Positions 7,016 to 12,785 of a DNA stretch of 15,866 nt are shown piece after piece. The position numbers were made by a program, and so were the translations under genes. The DNA lies in the NCBI GenBank assembly GCA_900770015.1, contig CAAGIU010000008.1, positions 1-15,866 of the forward strand, in the 5' to 3' direction. The stretch's first letter is position 1. Each line of letters starts with the position of its first letter. The stretch is from an uncultured Oscillospiraceae bacterium. Its GTDB lineage: Bacteria; Bacillota_A; Clostridia; Oscillospirales; Oscillospiraceae. The notes beneath the pieces were generated by a model. The model was not told the origin of the DNA, ran no database searches, and saw only the letters and a list, made by a program, of their open reading frames with translations.

Positions 7016-8458
7016 TCAAAGCGCCTTCAGAACTTCCAGCAGGAATTTCCAGACCCGTTCGGTGGATGCGATATCCAGACGCTCACGGCTGGTGTGGATA
7101 TCATGCATCTGCGGGCCGATGGAAACGCAGTCGAGACCGGGAATCTTTTCCCCAAGCAGACCGCATTCCAGACCGGCATGGATGGCAAGGATTTCAGGCT
7201 TTTTGCCGAACATCTCGGTATAGACCCTGACCATGGTGTCCCGAAGGGCAGAATCCTTGTTATACTCCCAGGCGGGGTACTCACCCATCTGGGAATAGCT
7301 GCCATCATAGAACTGGCAGAGCTTTCTCAGCTGCTCCAGCAGTTCCTCCTTCTCCTGATTCACACTGCTACGGATAGAGGAGGTGACGGAGAAGTACTCA
7401 CCCAGCTTGGCAATGCCCAGGTTAAGGCTGGTCTGCACCAGGCCGGGGATATCGGCGCTGTATTTCTGCACGCCGTTGGGCATGGCACAAAGCAGTGCAA
7501 TCACCCGGGCGGTATCCTCCGTGGTCAGGCTGTTGCCGCCCAGAGCATCCACATCAAAGGCCTGCACATTAGCCTCAGGCTCATCGTACTTTTCCCGAAT
7601 CTCCGCCTGGAGCTCTTCCGCAATGGCATTGATGCGATCAATCCCGATGCCCATTGCCACGACAGTGGCCTGGCAGCTCTGGGGGATGGCATTGTCCTTA
7701 TTGCCGCCGGAGAAGGAAGTCAGGCACAGGGGCATCAGCTTCGTGATCCGGCTCATAAACTCGCCCATAACCTTGTTGGCATTGGCGCGTTTTTTATGGA
7801 TTTCAGCACCGGAATGACCGCCCCGCAGACCATCCACCATCAGACGGACACAGGGACCATAGACGGTACGGCGATCCACCTTCAGCGACAGGGTCGCCCT
7901 GGCACCGCCTGCACAGGAGACGGTGAAGATGCCCTCGTCCTCGGAATCCAGATTGATCAGCGTTTTGCCCTTAAGCATACTCACGTCAATGACATTGGCG
8001 CCAAGCATGCCAACCTCTTCGTCCACCGTAACAACCACTTCCAGAGGCGGATGGGGAATGCTCTTATCCGCCAGCAGCGCCATGGCATAGGCAATGGCAA
8101 TGCCGTCATCGCCGCCCAGTGTCGTGCCGCGGGCAAAGACATAGGAACCATCGTGGGTGACATCCAGTCCGTCAGTGTCCATATTCAGCGGGCAGTCGGC
8201 ATCCTTCTCGCAGACCATATCCATATGGCCCTGCAGAATCACAGGAGCATGATCCTCCATACCGCAGGTTCCTTCTCCAAAGAGGATGACGTTGTTGGCT
8301 TCGTCCTGAATATAGCGAAGTCCCTGCTCCTTGGCGAAGGCGACGATGTGGTCGCTGATGGCCTTGGTGTTATGGGAGCCATGGGGAATGGCACAAAGCT
8401 CCTCAAAATATTCAAATACAGCGCCGGGCTGCAGTCCGGCAAGTCTCTTTTCTGACAT
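7016..8458 (-). CDS. pepD: Aminoacyl-histidine dipeptidase (PepD, M20 family)
   Basis: This 480-residue protein has normal PepD length. The enzyme is a cytosolic di-zinc peptidase that cleaves Xaa-His and other dipeptides. M20 metal ligands are visible: H78 and D80 in LQGHMDMV, bridging D117 in LGGDDGI, catalytic E147 with ligand E148 in VDEEVGMLGA, D171 in LINLDSED, and H455 in MHDIHTSRE. The AIHAGLECG motif (425-433) and the GPQMHDIHTS ending are typical of the PepD branch rather than of other M20 peptidases. AAAGGAG stands seven bases before the ATG. It is transcribed alone: its own hairpin follows and the secG terminator lies upstream. Together with the adjacent M28 aminopeptidase it suggests a small peptide-turnover cluster. 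Confidence 0.94.
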   Translation of the reverse strand: MSEKRLAGLQPGAVFEYFEELCAIPHGSHNTKAISDHIVAFAKEQGLRYIQDEANNVILFGEGTCGMEDHAPVILQGHMDMVCEKDADCPLNMDTDGLDVTHDGSYVFARGTTLGGDDGIAIAYAMALLADKSIPHPPLEVVVTVDEEVGMLGANVIDVSMLKGKTLINLDSEDEGIFTVSCAGGARATLSLKVDRRTVYGPCVRLMVDGLRGGHSGAEIHKKRANANKVMGEFMSRITKLMPLCLTSFSGGNKDNAIPQSCQATVVAMGIGIDRINAIAEELQAEIREKYDEPEANVQAFDVDALGGNSLTTEDTARVIALLCAMPNGVQKYSADIPGLVQTSLNLGIAKLGEYFSVTSSIRSSVNQEKEELLEQLRKLCQFYDGSYSQMGEYPAWEYNKDSALRDTMVRVYTEMFGKKPEILAIHAGLECGLLGEKIPGLDCVSIGPQMHDIHTSRERLDIASTERVWKFLLEVLKAL

Positions 8459-8488
8459 ATTGGTACTCCTTTCGCAAAAGCGATGTAC

Positions 8489-8502
8489 TCAAATTGATTT
8501 GA
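8489..8502. promoter_or_regulatory. Inverted repeat in the pepD leader (candidate operator)
   Basis: TCAAATTGATTTGA is a perfect 6-2-6 inverted repeat, 30 bases before the pepD start codon. A weak extended -10, TGTGATAAT on the minus strand (8529-8521), lies just upstream without a clear -35, so the repeat would fall shortly after the transcription start. Binding by a repressor is only inferred. Confidence 0.35.
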
Positions 8503-8563
8503 TACGCTCAACGCCTATATATTATCACATAGCATTTCAAAAGTCATCCGACAAAATAGCAAA

Positions 8564-8588
8564 GACCGCAGGGAGATTCCCTGCGGTC
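8564..8588 (-). terminator. Hairpin terminator after secG
   Basis: An 11-bp stem (8564-8574 with 8578-8588, GACCGCAGGGA / TCCCTGCGGTC) closes a 3-base loop. On the minus strand it is followed by TTTGCTATTTTG. It begins 21 bases after the secG stop. Confidence 0.8.
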
Positions 8589-8609
8589 GTATGTTCATTT
8601 TACCTGATA

Positions 8610-8846
8610 TCAGAAGAGGCTCAGGCTGAGCGTCAGCAGAATCCAAGCAACAGCGATCCACTTGGTGGATGTGGCCAGCAGGTGATCCAAGCCGCCCTTC
8701 TTATTCTTGCTGAGATAGGAATCGGAAGATCCGGACAGAGCACCGGACAGACCTGCTTCCTTACCGGACTGTAGCAGAACCACAACGATCAGCGCAATGC
8801 TGGCCAGGGTCTCAAGCACAATCACACAAGTTCTCAGAATTTCCAT
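8610..8846 (-). CDS. secG: Preprotein translocase subunit SecG
   Basis: This 78-residue protein has the normal size and two-helix topology of SecG, the accessory subunit of the SecYEG translocon in the cytoplasmic membrane. The first helix is at about 5-25 and the second at about 58-77. Between them is the conserved VVLLQSGKEAGLSGALSG segment. The frame is open to 8888, but the ATG at 8846 is chosen because GGAGG lies eight bases upstream and the protein then begins directly at the first helix. It has its own promoter, and a short hairpin (8894-8900 with 8908-8914) lies in its leader. Being a stand-alone gene beside unrelated housekeeping genes is usual for secG in Firmicutes. Confidence 0.93.
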   Translation of the reverse strand: MEILRTCVIVLETLASIALIVVVLLQSGKEAGLSGALSGSSDSYLSKNKKGGLDHLLATSTKWIAVAWILLTLSLSLF

Positions 8847-8929
8847 GTAACAAACCTCCCTCCGCACCATTCGCGCAGATGCGAACAAGTTACGGTTTGC
8901 AATGTCAGCAAACCACAGATTCAGTAGTT

Positions 8930-8958
8930 AGTATAGCACACGGGCAAAGGAATTGCAA
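8930..8958 (-). promoter_or_regulatory. Promoter of secG
   Basis: On the minus strand TTGCAA (8958-8953), a 17-base spacer and TATACT (8935-8930) with a TGC extension form a sigma-A-type promoter. The predicted leader is about 75 bases and includes a 7-bp hairpin (GGTTTGC at 8894-8900, GCAAACC at 8908-8914). Confidence 0.6.
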
Positions 8959-8989
8959 GGAATTTTTCGAATATTTTTCGGAAAAAGTC

Positions 8990-10117
8990 TTATTTCTGCA
9001 CCCAGTTGCCGGTGGCGAGGCAGTTGAGGTAGCTCTCGATGAAGGGGTCCAGAGCTCCGTCCATAACGGCATTGACATTGGAGGTCTCGCAGCCGGTACG
9101 GGTGTCCTTCACCAGGGTATAGGGCATGAAGACATAGTTGCGTATCTGGCTGCCCCACTCGATCTTCTGCTGGACGCCCTTGATATCAGAGATTTTTTCC
9201 AGATGTTCGCGCTCCCGGATCTCCACCAGCTTACTGCGCAGCATACGCAGGCAGGTTTCCTTATTCTGGAACTGGCTGCGCTCGGTCTGGCAGGCCACCA
9301 CTATGCCGGTTGCCTTGTGAATCAAACGAACTGCGGAGGAAGTCTTGTTGATGTGCTGGCCGCCTGCACCGGAGGAACGGTAGACCTGCATTTCGTAGTC
9401 CTCGGGACGGATCTCGAAGTCTTCGGCATCATCCTCGATCTCAGGAATCACTTCGATGGCAGAAAAGGAAGTCTGACGGCGGGCATTGGCGTCAAAGGGA
9501 GACACCCGGACCAGTCGATGAACGCCGTTCTCGCCCTTCAGGAAGCCATAGGCATTCTCTCCCTCGATCAGGATAGAAGCAGACTTGATGCCCGCTTCTT
9601 CACCGTCCTGGTAGTCCATGATCTTGTAGGTGAAGCCGTGACGTTCTGTCCAGCGGGTGTACATCCGATAGAGCATCTGGCACCAGTCCTGTGCCTCGGT
9701 ACCGCCGGCGCCCGCCTGGAAGCTCATAATCACATTGTTCTTGTCATACTTGCCGGTGAGCAGCGTTTCCAGACGGCAGGATTCCATCTCGGCTGCCAGC
9801 GCCTCAAAACCGGTCTGCAGTTCTTCCAGCATGGAATCGTCATCCTCTTCCGCCGCCATCTCGCAGATGGTCATCAGATCATCCCAGTCGGAAAGCATCT
9901 TCTCATATCTTGTGATCTTATTCTCGGTCTGACGGGTCTTCACAGCCACCTTTTGGCTCTTCTCAGGATCATCCCAGAACCCGGGAGCCTCCTGCATGGC
10001 GTGGAGCCGCTCCAGCTCATTGCGCAGACCCTCCACGTTCAGTGAATCAGCCAGACCATCCAGCGCAGGACGGCAATCATTGAGTTTTTGCCTATAATTA
10101 TCAAAAGCAATATTCAT
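8990..10117 (-). CDS. prfB: Peptide chain release factor 2
   Basis: This 375-residue protein is the class I release factor that recognises UGA and UAA. The SPF stop-recognition tripeptide is at 206-208 (VRVSPFDANARRQTSF), and the catalytic GGQ is at 252-254 (SSGAGGQHINKTSSAVR). The N-terminal domain aligns with the usual opening of RF2 over its whole length. The gene is a single open frame: at the place where many prfB genes carry an in-frame UGA and +1 frameshift (about residues 25-27) it reads TCA CTG AAC. The ATG at 10117 has only a weak GAGAG ribosome site. No convincing terminator is visible between its stop and secG, whose promoter lies in that gap. Confidence 0.96.
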   Translation of the reverse strand: MNIAFDNYRQKLNDCRPALDGLADSLNVEGLRNELERLHAMQEAPGFWDDPEKSQKVAVKTRQTENKITRYEKMLSDWDDLMTICEMAAEEDDDSMLEELQTGFEALAAEMESCRLETLLTGKYDKNNVIMSFQAGAGGTEAQDWCQMLYRMYTRWTERHGFTYKIMDYQDGEEAGIKSASILIEGENAYGFLKGENGVHRLVRVSPFDANARRQTSFSAIEVIPEIEDDAEDFEIRPEDYEMQVYRSSGAGGQHINKTSSAVRLIHKATGIVVACQTERSQFQNKETCLRMLRSKLVEIREREHLEKISDIKGVQQKIEWGSQIRNYVFMPYTLVKDTRTGCETSNVNAVMDGALDPFIESYLNCLATGNWVQK

Positions 10118-10154
10118 AACAATCTCTCATTTCCTAATCTGCACAGTTTGAAAT

Positions 10155-10183
10155 ATTATAACCGATTTTTCAGGTCATGTAAA
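10155..10183 (-). promoter_or_regulatory. Promoter of prfB
   Basis: On the minus strand TTTACA (10183-10178), a 17-base spacer and a perfect TATAAT (10160-10155) form a near-consensus sigma-A promoter. It starts near 10148 and gives a leader of about 30 bases. Confidence 0.8.
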
Positions 10184-10212
10184 GAGGCAAACGACGAAAA
10201 ATCCCACAAATC

Positions 10213-10263
10213 AAAAAAATGGAGAACCATTCCGCACCGGTTCAGGCACGCAACGGTTCTCCA
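10213..10263 (-). terminator. Strong intrinsic terminator on the minus strand
   Basis: A 19-position stem (10220-10238 with 10245-10263) contains one G-G mismatch and a few G-U pairs, and its base is a perfect TGGAGAACC / GGTTCTCCA. It closes a 6-base loop and on the minus strand is followed by seven consecutive T (10219-10213). It lies 38 bases after the stop of the 26-codon ORF, so something in 10264-10520 is transcribed leftward and deliberately ended before prfB. Confidence 0.88.
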
Positions 10264-10300
10264 GATCTGCCGTAGGATTGTTCGATAATCAGCTGTACGC

Positions 10301-10381
10301 CTATCGTTCGCTTTCTCCCTCATCAGAAAAACCGAAAATCATATCGTCAATATCCTGTTCCGTTTTCAACGTGTCTTCCAT
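10301..10381 (-). CDS. Small acidic ORF, 26 residues, unknown
   Basis: The frame begins at the ATG at 10381 with GAGGAGG upstream (GGAGG eight bases before the ATG) and gives 26 residues, MEDTLKTEQDIDD then MIFGFSDEGESER. An ATG two codons earlier is too close to the ribosome site, and the longer open frame to 10489 has no ribosome site. The peptide is strongly acidic, with a short hydrophobic MIFGF centre and no transmembrane segment. The good ribosome site and the strong terminator behind it support real expression. It is preceded by segments that can form alternative hairpins. I do not recognise it. It could be a translated small protein, a regulatory leader peptide, or an accidental frame in a small RNA. 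Confidence 0.5.
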   Translation of the reverse strand: MEDTLKTEQDIDDMIFGFSDEGESER

Positions 10382-10403
10382 ATCCATTTCCTCCTCAACT
10401 GTG

Positions 10404-10507
10404 CCGCAGCATATCGCCGCACTGCAATTACAAATGCGCTGCTGCGGAAACAACATATTGGACAGTATATGCTCTCCCCCACAAAACATGTGCCTGATTT
10501 TCCGCAG
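10404..10507 (-). ncRNA. Structured leader or small RNA with two mutually exclusive hairpins (putative)
   Basis: Reading the minus strand 5' to 3', three segments occur: CTGCGGAAA (10507-10499), TTTCCGCAGCA (10450-10440) and TGCTGCGG (10411-10404). The middle one can pair perfectly with the first (9 bp) or with the third (8 bp), but not both. The third segment ends seven bases before GAGGAGG, the ribosome site of the 26-codon ORF. This is the layout of a switch or attenuator, although no known riboswitch motif is recognised and no promoter is convincing. The boundaries given are those of the pairing segments only. Confidence 0.35.
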
Positions 10508-10520
10508 AAAACGCTTCTAA

Positions 10521-10681
10521 GGCAACTCCGCATAATGGGGCAAGGAGATTCGGCGTGGGATTTTGCTCCAAGCGAAAGTATGGAAAATGCGGAAATACTT
10601 TGTGTATTTCCCATTTTTCATACTGCACGATTGGGGCAAAAGATCCACCGAAGCCCGCAGCTCCCATTGTGCGGTGTTGCC
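10521..10681. mobile_element. 161-bp fold-back (MITE-like) palindromic element
   Basis: The whole segment is an imperfect inverted repeat. The ends match as GGCAAC-T/A-CCGCA-T/C-AATGGG. Matching continues inward through TTCGG and TTTTGC-T/C-CCAA to a 22/21-base stem (10577-10598 with 10604-10624) with one bulge and one G-U pair around a 5-base loop. It encodes no protein, and no clear target-site duplication is seen at the borders. The size, terminal repeats and lack of coding match a miniature inverted-repeat element, or a repetitive extragenic palindrome whose RNA would form one long hairpin. Confidence 0.6.
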
Positions 10682-10710
10682 CTGAAATTGTCCGGAATAT
10701 TTCGTGGCTG

Positions 10711-10746
10711 AGCACCGAAAACAGAGTCCTCCACCGTTTCGGCGCT
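10711..10746. repeat. Short inverted repeat upstream of the tRNA promoter
   Basis: AGCACCGAAA (10711-10720) pairs with TTTCGGCGCT (10737-10746) with one A-C mismatch around a 16-base loop. There is no U-tract on either strand. It lies between the fold-back element and the tRNA promoter; its function is unknown. Confidence 0.4.
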
Positions 10747-10762
10747 GCTTTGGATTTCCCCC

Positions 10763-10791
10763 TTGACACAGAGCCTTTTTTTCGGTAGAAT
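10763..10791 (+). promoter_or_regulatory. Promoter of tRNA-Arg
   Basis: A perfect TTGACA (10763-10768), a 17-base spacer and TAGAAT (10786-10791) form a near-consensus sigma-A promoter, starting near 10798 and about 45 bases before the tRNA. Confidence 0.85.
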
Positions 10792-10843
10792 ACATCTGCA
10801 ATATGCATACGATCGGGAGTTTCCATCCGGTCAATTCCCATAT

Positions 10844-10920
10844 GTCTCCGTAGCTCAGCAGGATAGAGCATCCGCCTCCTAAGCGGAAGGTCGCGCGTTC
10901 GAATCGCGCCGGGGATGCCA
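10844..10920 (+). tRNA. tRNA-Arg (anticodon CCU)
   Basis: This 77-base cloverleaf has the 3' CCA encoded. The acceptor arm GTCTCCG pairs with CGGGGAT with two wobble pairs, followed by discriminator G. The D arm is GCTC...GAGC. The anticodon stem is TCCGC (10871-10875) with GCGGA, and the loop CTCCTAA gives anticodon CCT at 10878-10880, which reads the rare AGG arginine codon. The T arm is GCGCG-TTCGAAT-CGCGC. It is a single-gene unit with its own promoter and terminator. Confidence 0.95.
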
Positions 10921-10930
10921 ATCAAGAATC

Positions 10931-10962
10931 GTGGAGGATTTTGAAAGAATCCTCCACTTTTT
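10931..10962 (+). terminator. Intrinsic terminator of tRNA-Arg
   Basis: A perfect 10-bp stem (10931-10940 GTGGAGGATT with 10948-10957 AATCCTCCAC) closes a 7-base loop and is followed by TTTTT (10958-10962). It starts 11 bases after the tRNA. Confidence 0.93.
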
Positions 10963-11216
10963 ATTAAATAAAGCCACATTGGATGATTTCTTAAAAACAA
11001 GGTGTTTTTGAGGGGATAAACCGCCCATGAAAGAGGAGATCACAGAGTCTGCCCGTGCCGCAGGCCAAGTCCATACCGTTTTTTGGGCTGACGTAGTTCT
11101 GCCGCAGCCGTTCCTGAAACTGCCGGCCGAAGATTTCCGGGCATTTCTTCAAAACACGGTGGAGAATCCCATCAAATCAGCCTTGACTGTTGTTTTCATT
11201 TCCTATGTCTGCGTGC
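10963..11216. other. Gene-poor stretch with possible decayed coding remnant
   Basis: About 250 bases hold no confident gene. A 64-codon plus-strand frame (11027-11221) has only a distant GAGGGG and ends inside the next promoter, so I do not call it. On the minus strand, bases 11176-10991 are open without a good start and read, among others, NYVSPKNGMDLACGTGR, which resembles the SAM-binding motif of methyltransferases. This may be a decayed remnant or chance. A 7-bp inverted repeat, AAAAACA-AGG-TGTTTTT, occurs at 10993-11009. Confidence 0.4.
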
Positions 11217-11222
11217 TATAAT
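11217..11222 (+). promoter_or_regulatory. Extended -10 promoter of the SGNH hydrolase/DUF1848 operon
   Basis: TGCTATAAT (11214-11222) is a perfect -10 with TG extension. The -35 region is poor (TTTCAT at 17 bases), which is common for extended -10 promoters. Transcription would start near 11229, just before the AGAGGAG ribosome site of the hydrolase. Confidence 0.55.
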
Positions 11223-11245
11223 GACTTCATACAGAGGAGATAACC

Positions 11246-11821
11246 ATGCGGATTCTATGTTTCGGAGACTCCAACACCTACGGCTTTGATTCCCGTTCCT
11301 TTTTGGGTGACCGATATCCCGCCGAAGACCGTTGGACGGACATTCTTGAAAAAAAGACCTCGTGGGAAGTCATGAATGCAGGCGACAACGGCAGAGAGAT
11401 TCCCCGCGGTTTCCATGCGCTCCGGCTGCTTTCGGAGTACGCGCCTGTGGATGTATTCTTCGTCATGCTGGGCACCAACGATCTGCTGCAGGGCGTGTCC
11501 GCTTCGGAAGCCGCAGTTCTCATGGAAGCATTTCTGAATCAACTTCTTCCCCATTGCAAAGCCATTGTGCTGGCAACCCCACCGCCCATGAAGCGCGGTG
11601 CCTGGGTTCCCACCGATGCGCTGGTAACAGAGTCCCTTCAGCTTGTGGAGGAATATCAGCGATTGGCCCAGAAGCTGAGGATTCCCTTTGTCGACACCCG
11701 TGGTTGGAACATCCAACTGGCCTTCGACGGTGTTCACTTCACCGAGGAAGGGCATCACACCTTTGCCAGTCAGCTTTTGGATTATTTCAACAGCAGGGTT
11801 TTCCGGGAGGTGCCGCGATGA
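11246..11821 (+). CDS. SGNH/GDSL-family hydrolase
   Basis: This 191-residue serine esterase/lipase-like protein shows the SGNH blocks. Block I is FGDSN with nucleophile S9, block II is around G46 in NAGDNGRE, block III is GTND with N78, and block V is DGVHFTEEGH with D161 and H164. No signal peptide is visible, so it is probably cytoplasmic. The substrate (ester or carbohydrate acetyl group) cannot be told from the sequence. The length is normal for the small GDSL hydrolases. GAGGAG is seven bases before the ATG. The stop overlaps the following DUF1848 start by four bases (ATGA), so the two proteins are co-translated and may act in the same process. Confidence 0.92.
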   Translation: MRILCFGDSNTYGFDSRSFLGDRYPAEDRWTDILEKKTSWEVMNAGDNGREIPRGFHALRLLSEYAPVDVFFVMLGTNDLLQGVSASEAAVLMEAFLNQLLPHCKAIVLATPPPMKRGAWVPTDALVTESLQLVEEYQRLAQKLRIPFVDTRGWNIQLAFDGVHFTEEGHHTFASQLLDYFNSRVFREVPR

Positions 11822-12738
11822 TTATCAGTGCCAGCCGACGGACAGACATCCCGGCTTACTTTTCCCGGTGGTTCTTTCACCGTCTGGAGGAAGGATACGT
11901 CTGCGTCCGCAATCCCATGAACTACCATCAGGTAAGCCGCGTCAGTCTGTCCCCAGAGGTGGTGGACGGCATCGTTTTCTGGACGAAAAACCCCATTCCC
12001 ATGCTGGATGGTCTGCATCGTCTGAACGGTTACCCGTTTTATTTTCAGTTCACCCTGACGGCCTATGGAAGTGATCTGGAGCCGGGTGTTCCCGGCAAGA
12101 ACAACGTCGTTATTCCCGCTTTTCAGGAGCTATCCCGCCGAATCGGACCGGAACGGGTCATCTGGCGGTATGATCCCATTCTCCTGACGCCGAAGTACTC
12201 TGCACAATACCATGTGCGCTACTTTGAGGAATTGGCCAAACGCCTGTCAGGGTATACAACAAAGTGCGTTATCAGCTTTGTTGACCAGTACCGGCACCTG
12301 GGCGAGCAGTTTCAACCTATGAACACGGCGCAGATGATAGAACTGGCAGGAAACCTCTCCCAGATCGCCCCAAAATATGGCCTGATGCTGGAAACCTGTG
12401 CGGAAACCCTCGACCTGTCCCATTTCGGCATCCACCACGGGCATTGTGTGGATGCCAATCTGCTGGAACAGATCGTCGGTGAGCCACTATCCCTGAGCAA
12501 GGACAAAAACCAGCGTACTGCCTGCGGCTGCATGGCCAGCATTGACATCGGAATGTACAACACCTGTGCCAATGGCTGCAAATACTGCTATGCCAACCAC
12601 GCCCCCGCCGCTGTTATCAGAAGCATAACGTCCCACGATCCCACTTCACCACTGTTGTGCGGCAGTCTTACACCAGAGGATATCATCCGGGACCGGTCTG
12701 TCGCCTCCTGCAAAGAAATACAGAAAAGCTTTTTCTGA
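11818..12738 (+). CDS. DUF1848 family protein
   Basis: This 306-residue protein opens with IISASRRTDIPAYFS and ends with a cysteine-rich module, both characteristic of DUF1848, an uncharacterised family. Cysteines at 236, 238, 250, 254 and 257 include a CANGCKYC run, a CxxxCxxC pattern of the type that binds the 4Fe-4S cluster in radical-SAM enzymes, here placed near the C-terminus. The N-terminal two-thirds (for example VFWTKNPIPML and VIWRYDPILLT) look like a barrel-type fold. I chose the ATG at 11818 because it overlaps the hydrolase stop and the conserved family start follows at once; the longer open frame upstream is the hydrolase gene in another frame. The molecular function is unknown; iron-sulphur binding is inference. 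Confidence 0.9.
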   Translation: MIISASRRTDIPAYFSRWFFHRLEEGYVCVRNPMNYHQVSRVSLSPEVVDGIVFWTKNPIPMLDGLHRLNGYPFYFQFTLTAYGSDLEPGVPGKNNVVIPAFQELSRRIGPERVIWRYDPILLTPKYSAQYHVRYFEELAKRLSGYTTKCVISFVDQYRHLGEQFQPMNTAQMIELAGNLSQIAPKYGLMLETCAETLDLSHFGIHHGHCVDANLLEQIVGEPLSLSKDKNQRTACGCMASIDIGMYNTCANGCKYCYANHAPAAVIRSITSHDPTSPLLCGSLTPEDIIRDRSVASCKEIQKSFF

Positions 12739-12742
12739 CAAG

Positions 12743-12779
12743 AACAGCACAGAACCAGAAAGCAAGGTTCTGTGCTGTT
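12743..12779. terminator. Bidirectional hairpin terminator between DUF1848 gene and recQ
   Basis: A perfect 14-bp stem (12743-12756 AACAGCACAGAACC with 12766-12779 GGTTCTGTGCTGTT) closes a 9-base loop. U-tracts are weak on both sides. It sits between two convergent stop codons. Confidence 0.8.
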
Positions 12780-12785
12780 GCATTG

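Noticed and set aside
6932..8455. 507-residue open frame on the plus strand opposite pepD
   Set aside because: It is antisense to PepD, which shows all catalytic residues. The composition is His/Gly/Ile-rich in the way typical of shadow frames.
8879..10045. 388-residue open frame on the plus strand opposite prfB
   Set aside because: It is antisense to release factor 2 and has no ribosome site or domain.
10844..10962. Prophage or integrative-element attachment site at the tRNA-Arg 3' end
   Set aside because: No integrase gene and no duplicate of the tRNA 3' end is seen in the window.
10428..11000. 190-residue open frame on the minus strand crossing the tRNA
   Set aside because: The segment reading GAIRTRDLPLRRRMLYPAELR is the antisense of the tRNA-Arg, a familiar annotation artefact; the rest is the fold-back element.
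11027..11221. 64-codon plus-strand frame
   Set aside because: The ribosome site is distant, there is no recognised domain, and it ends inside the -10 box of the next promoter. It is described as part of the gene-poor stretch.
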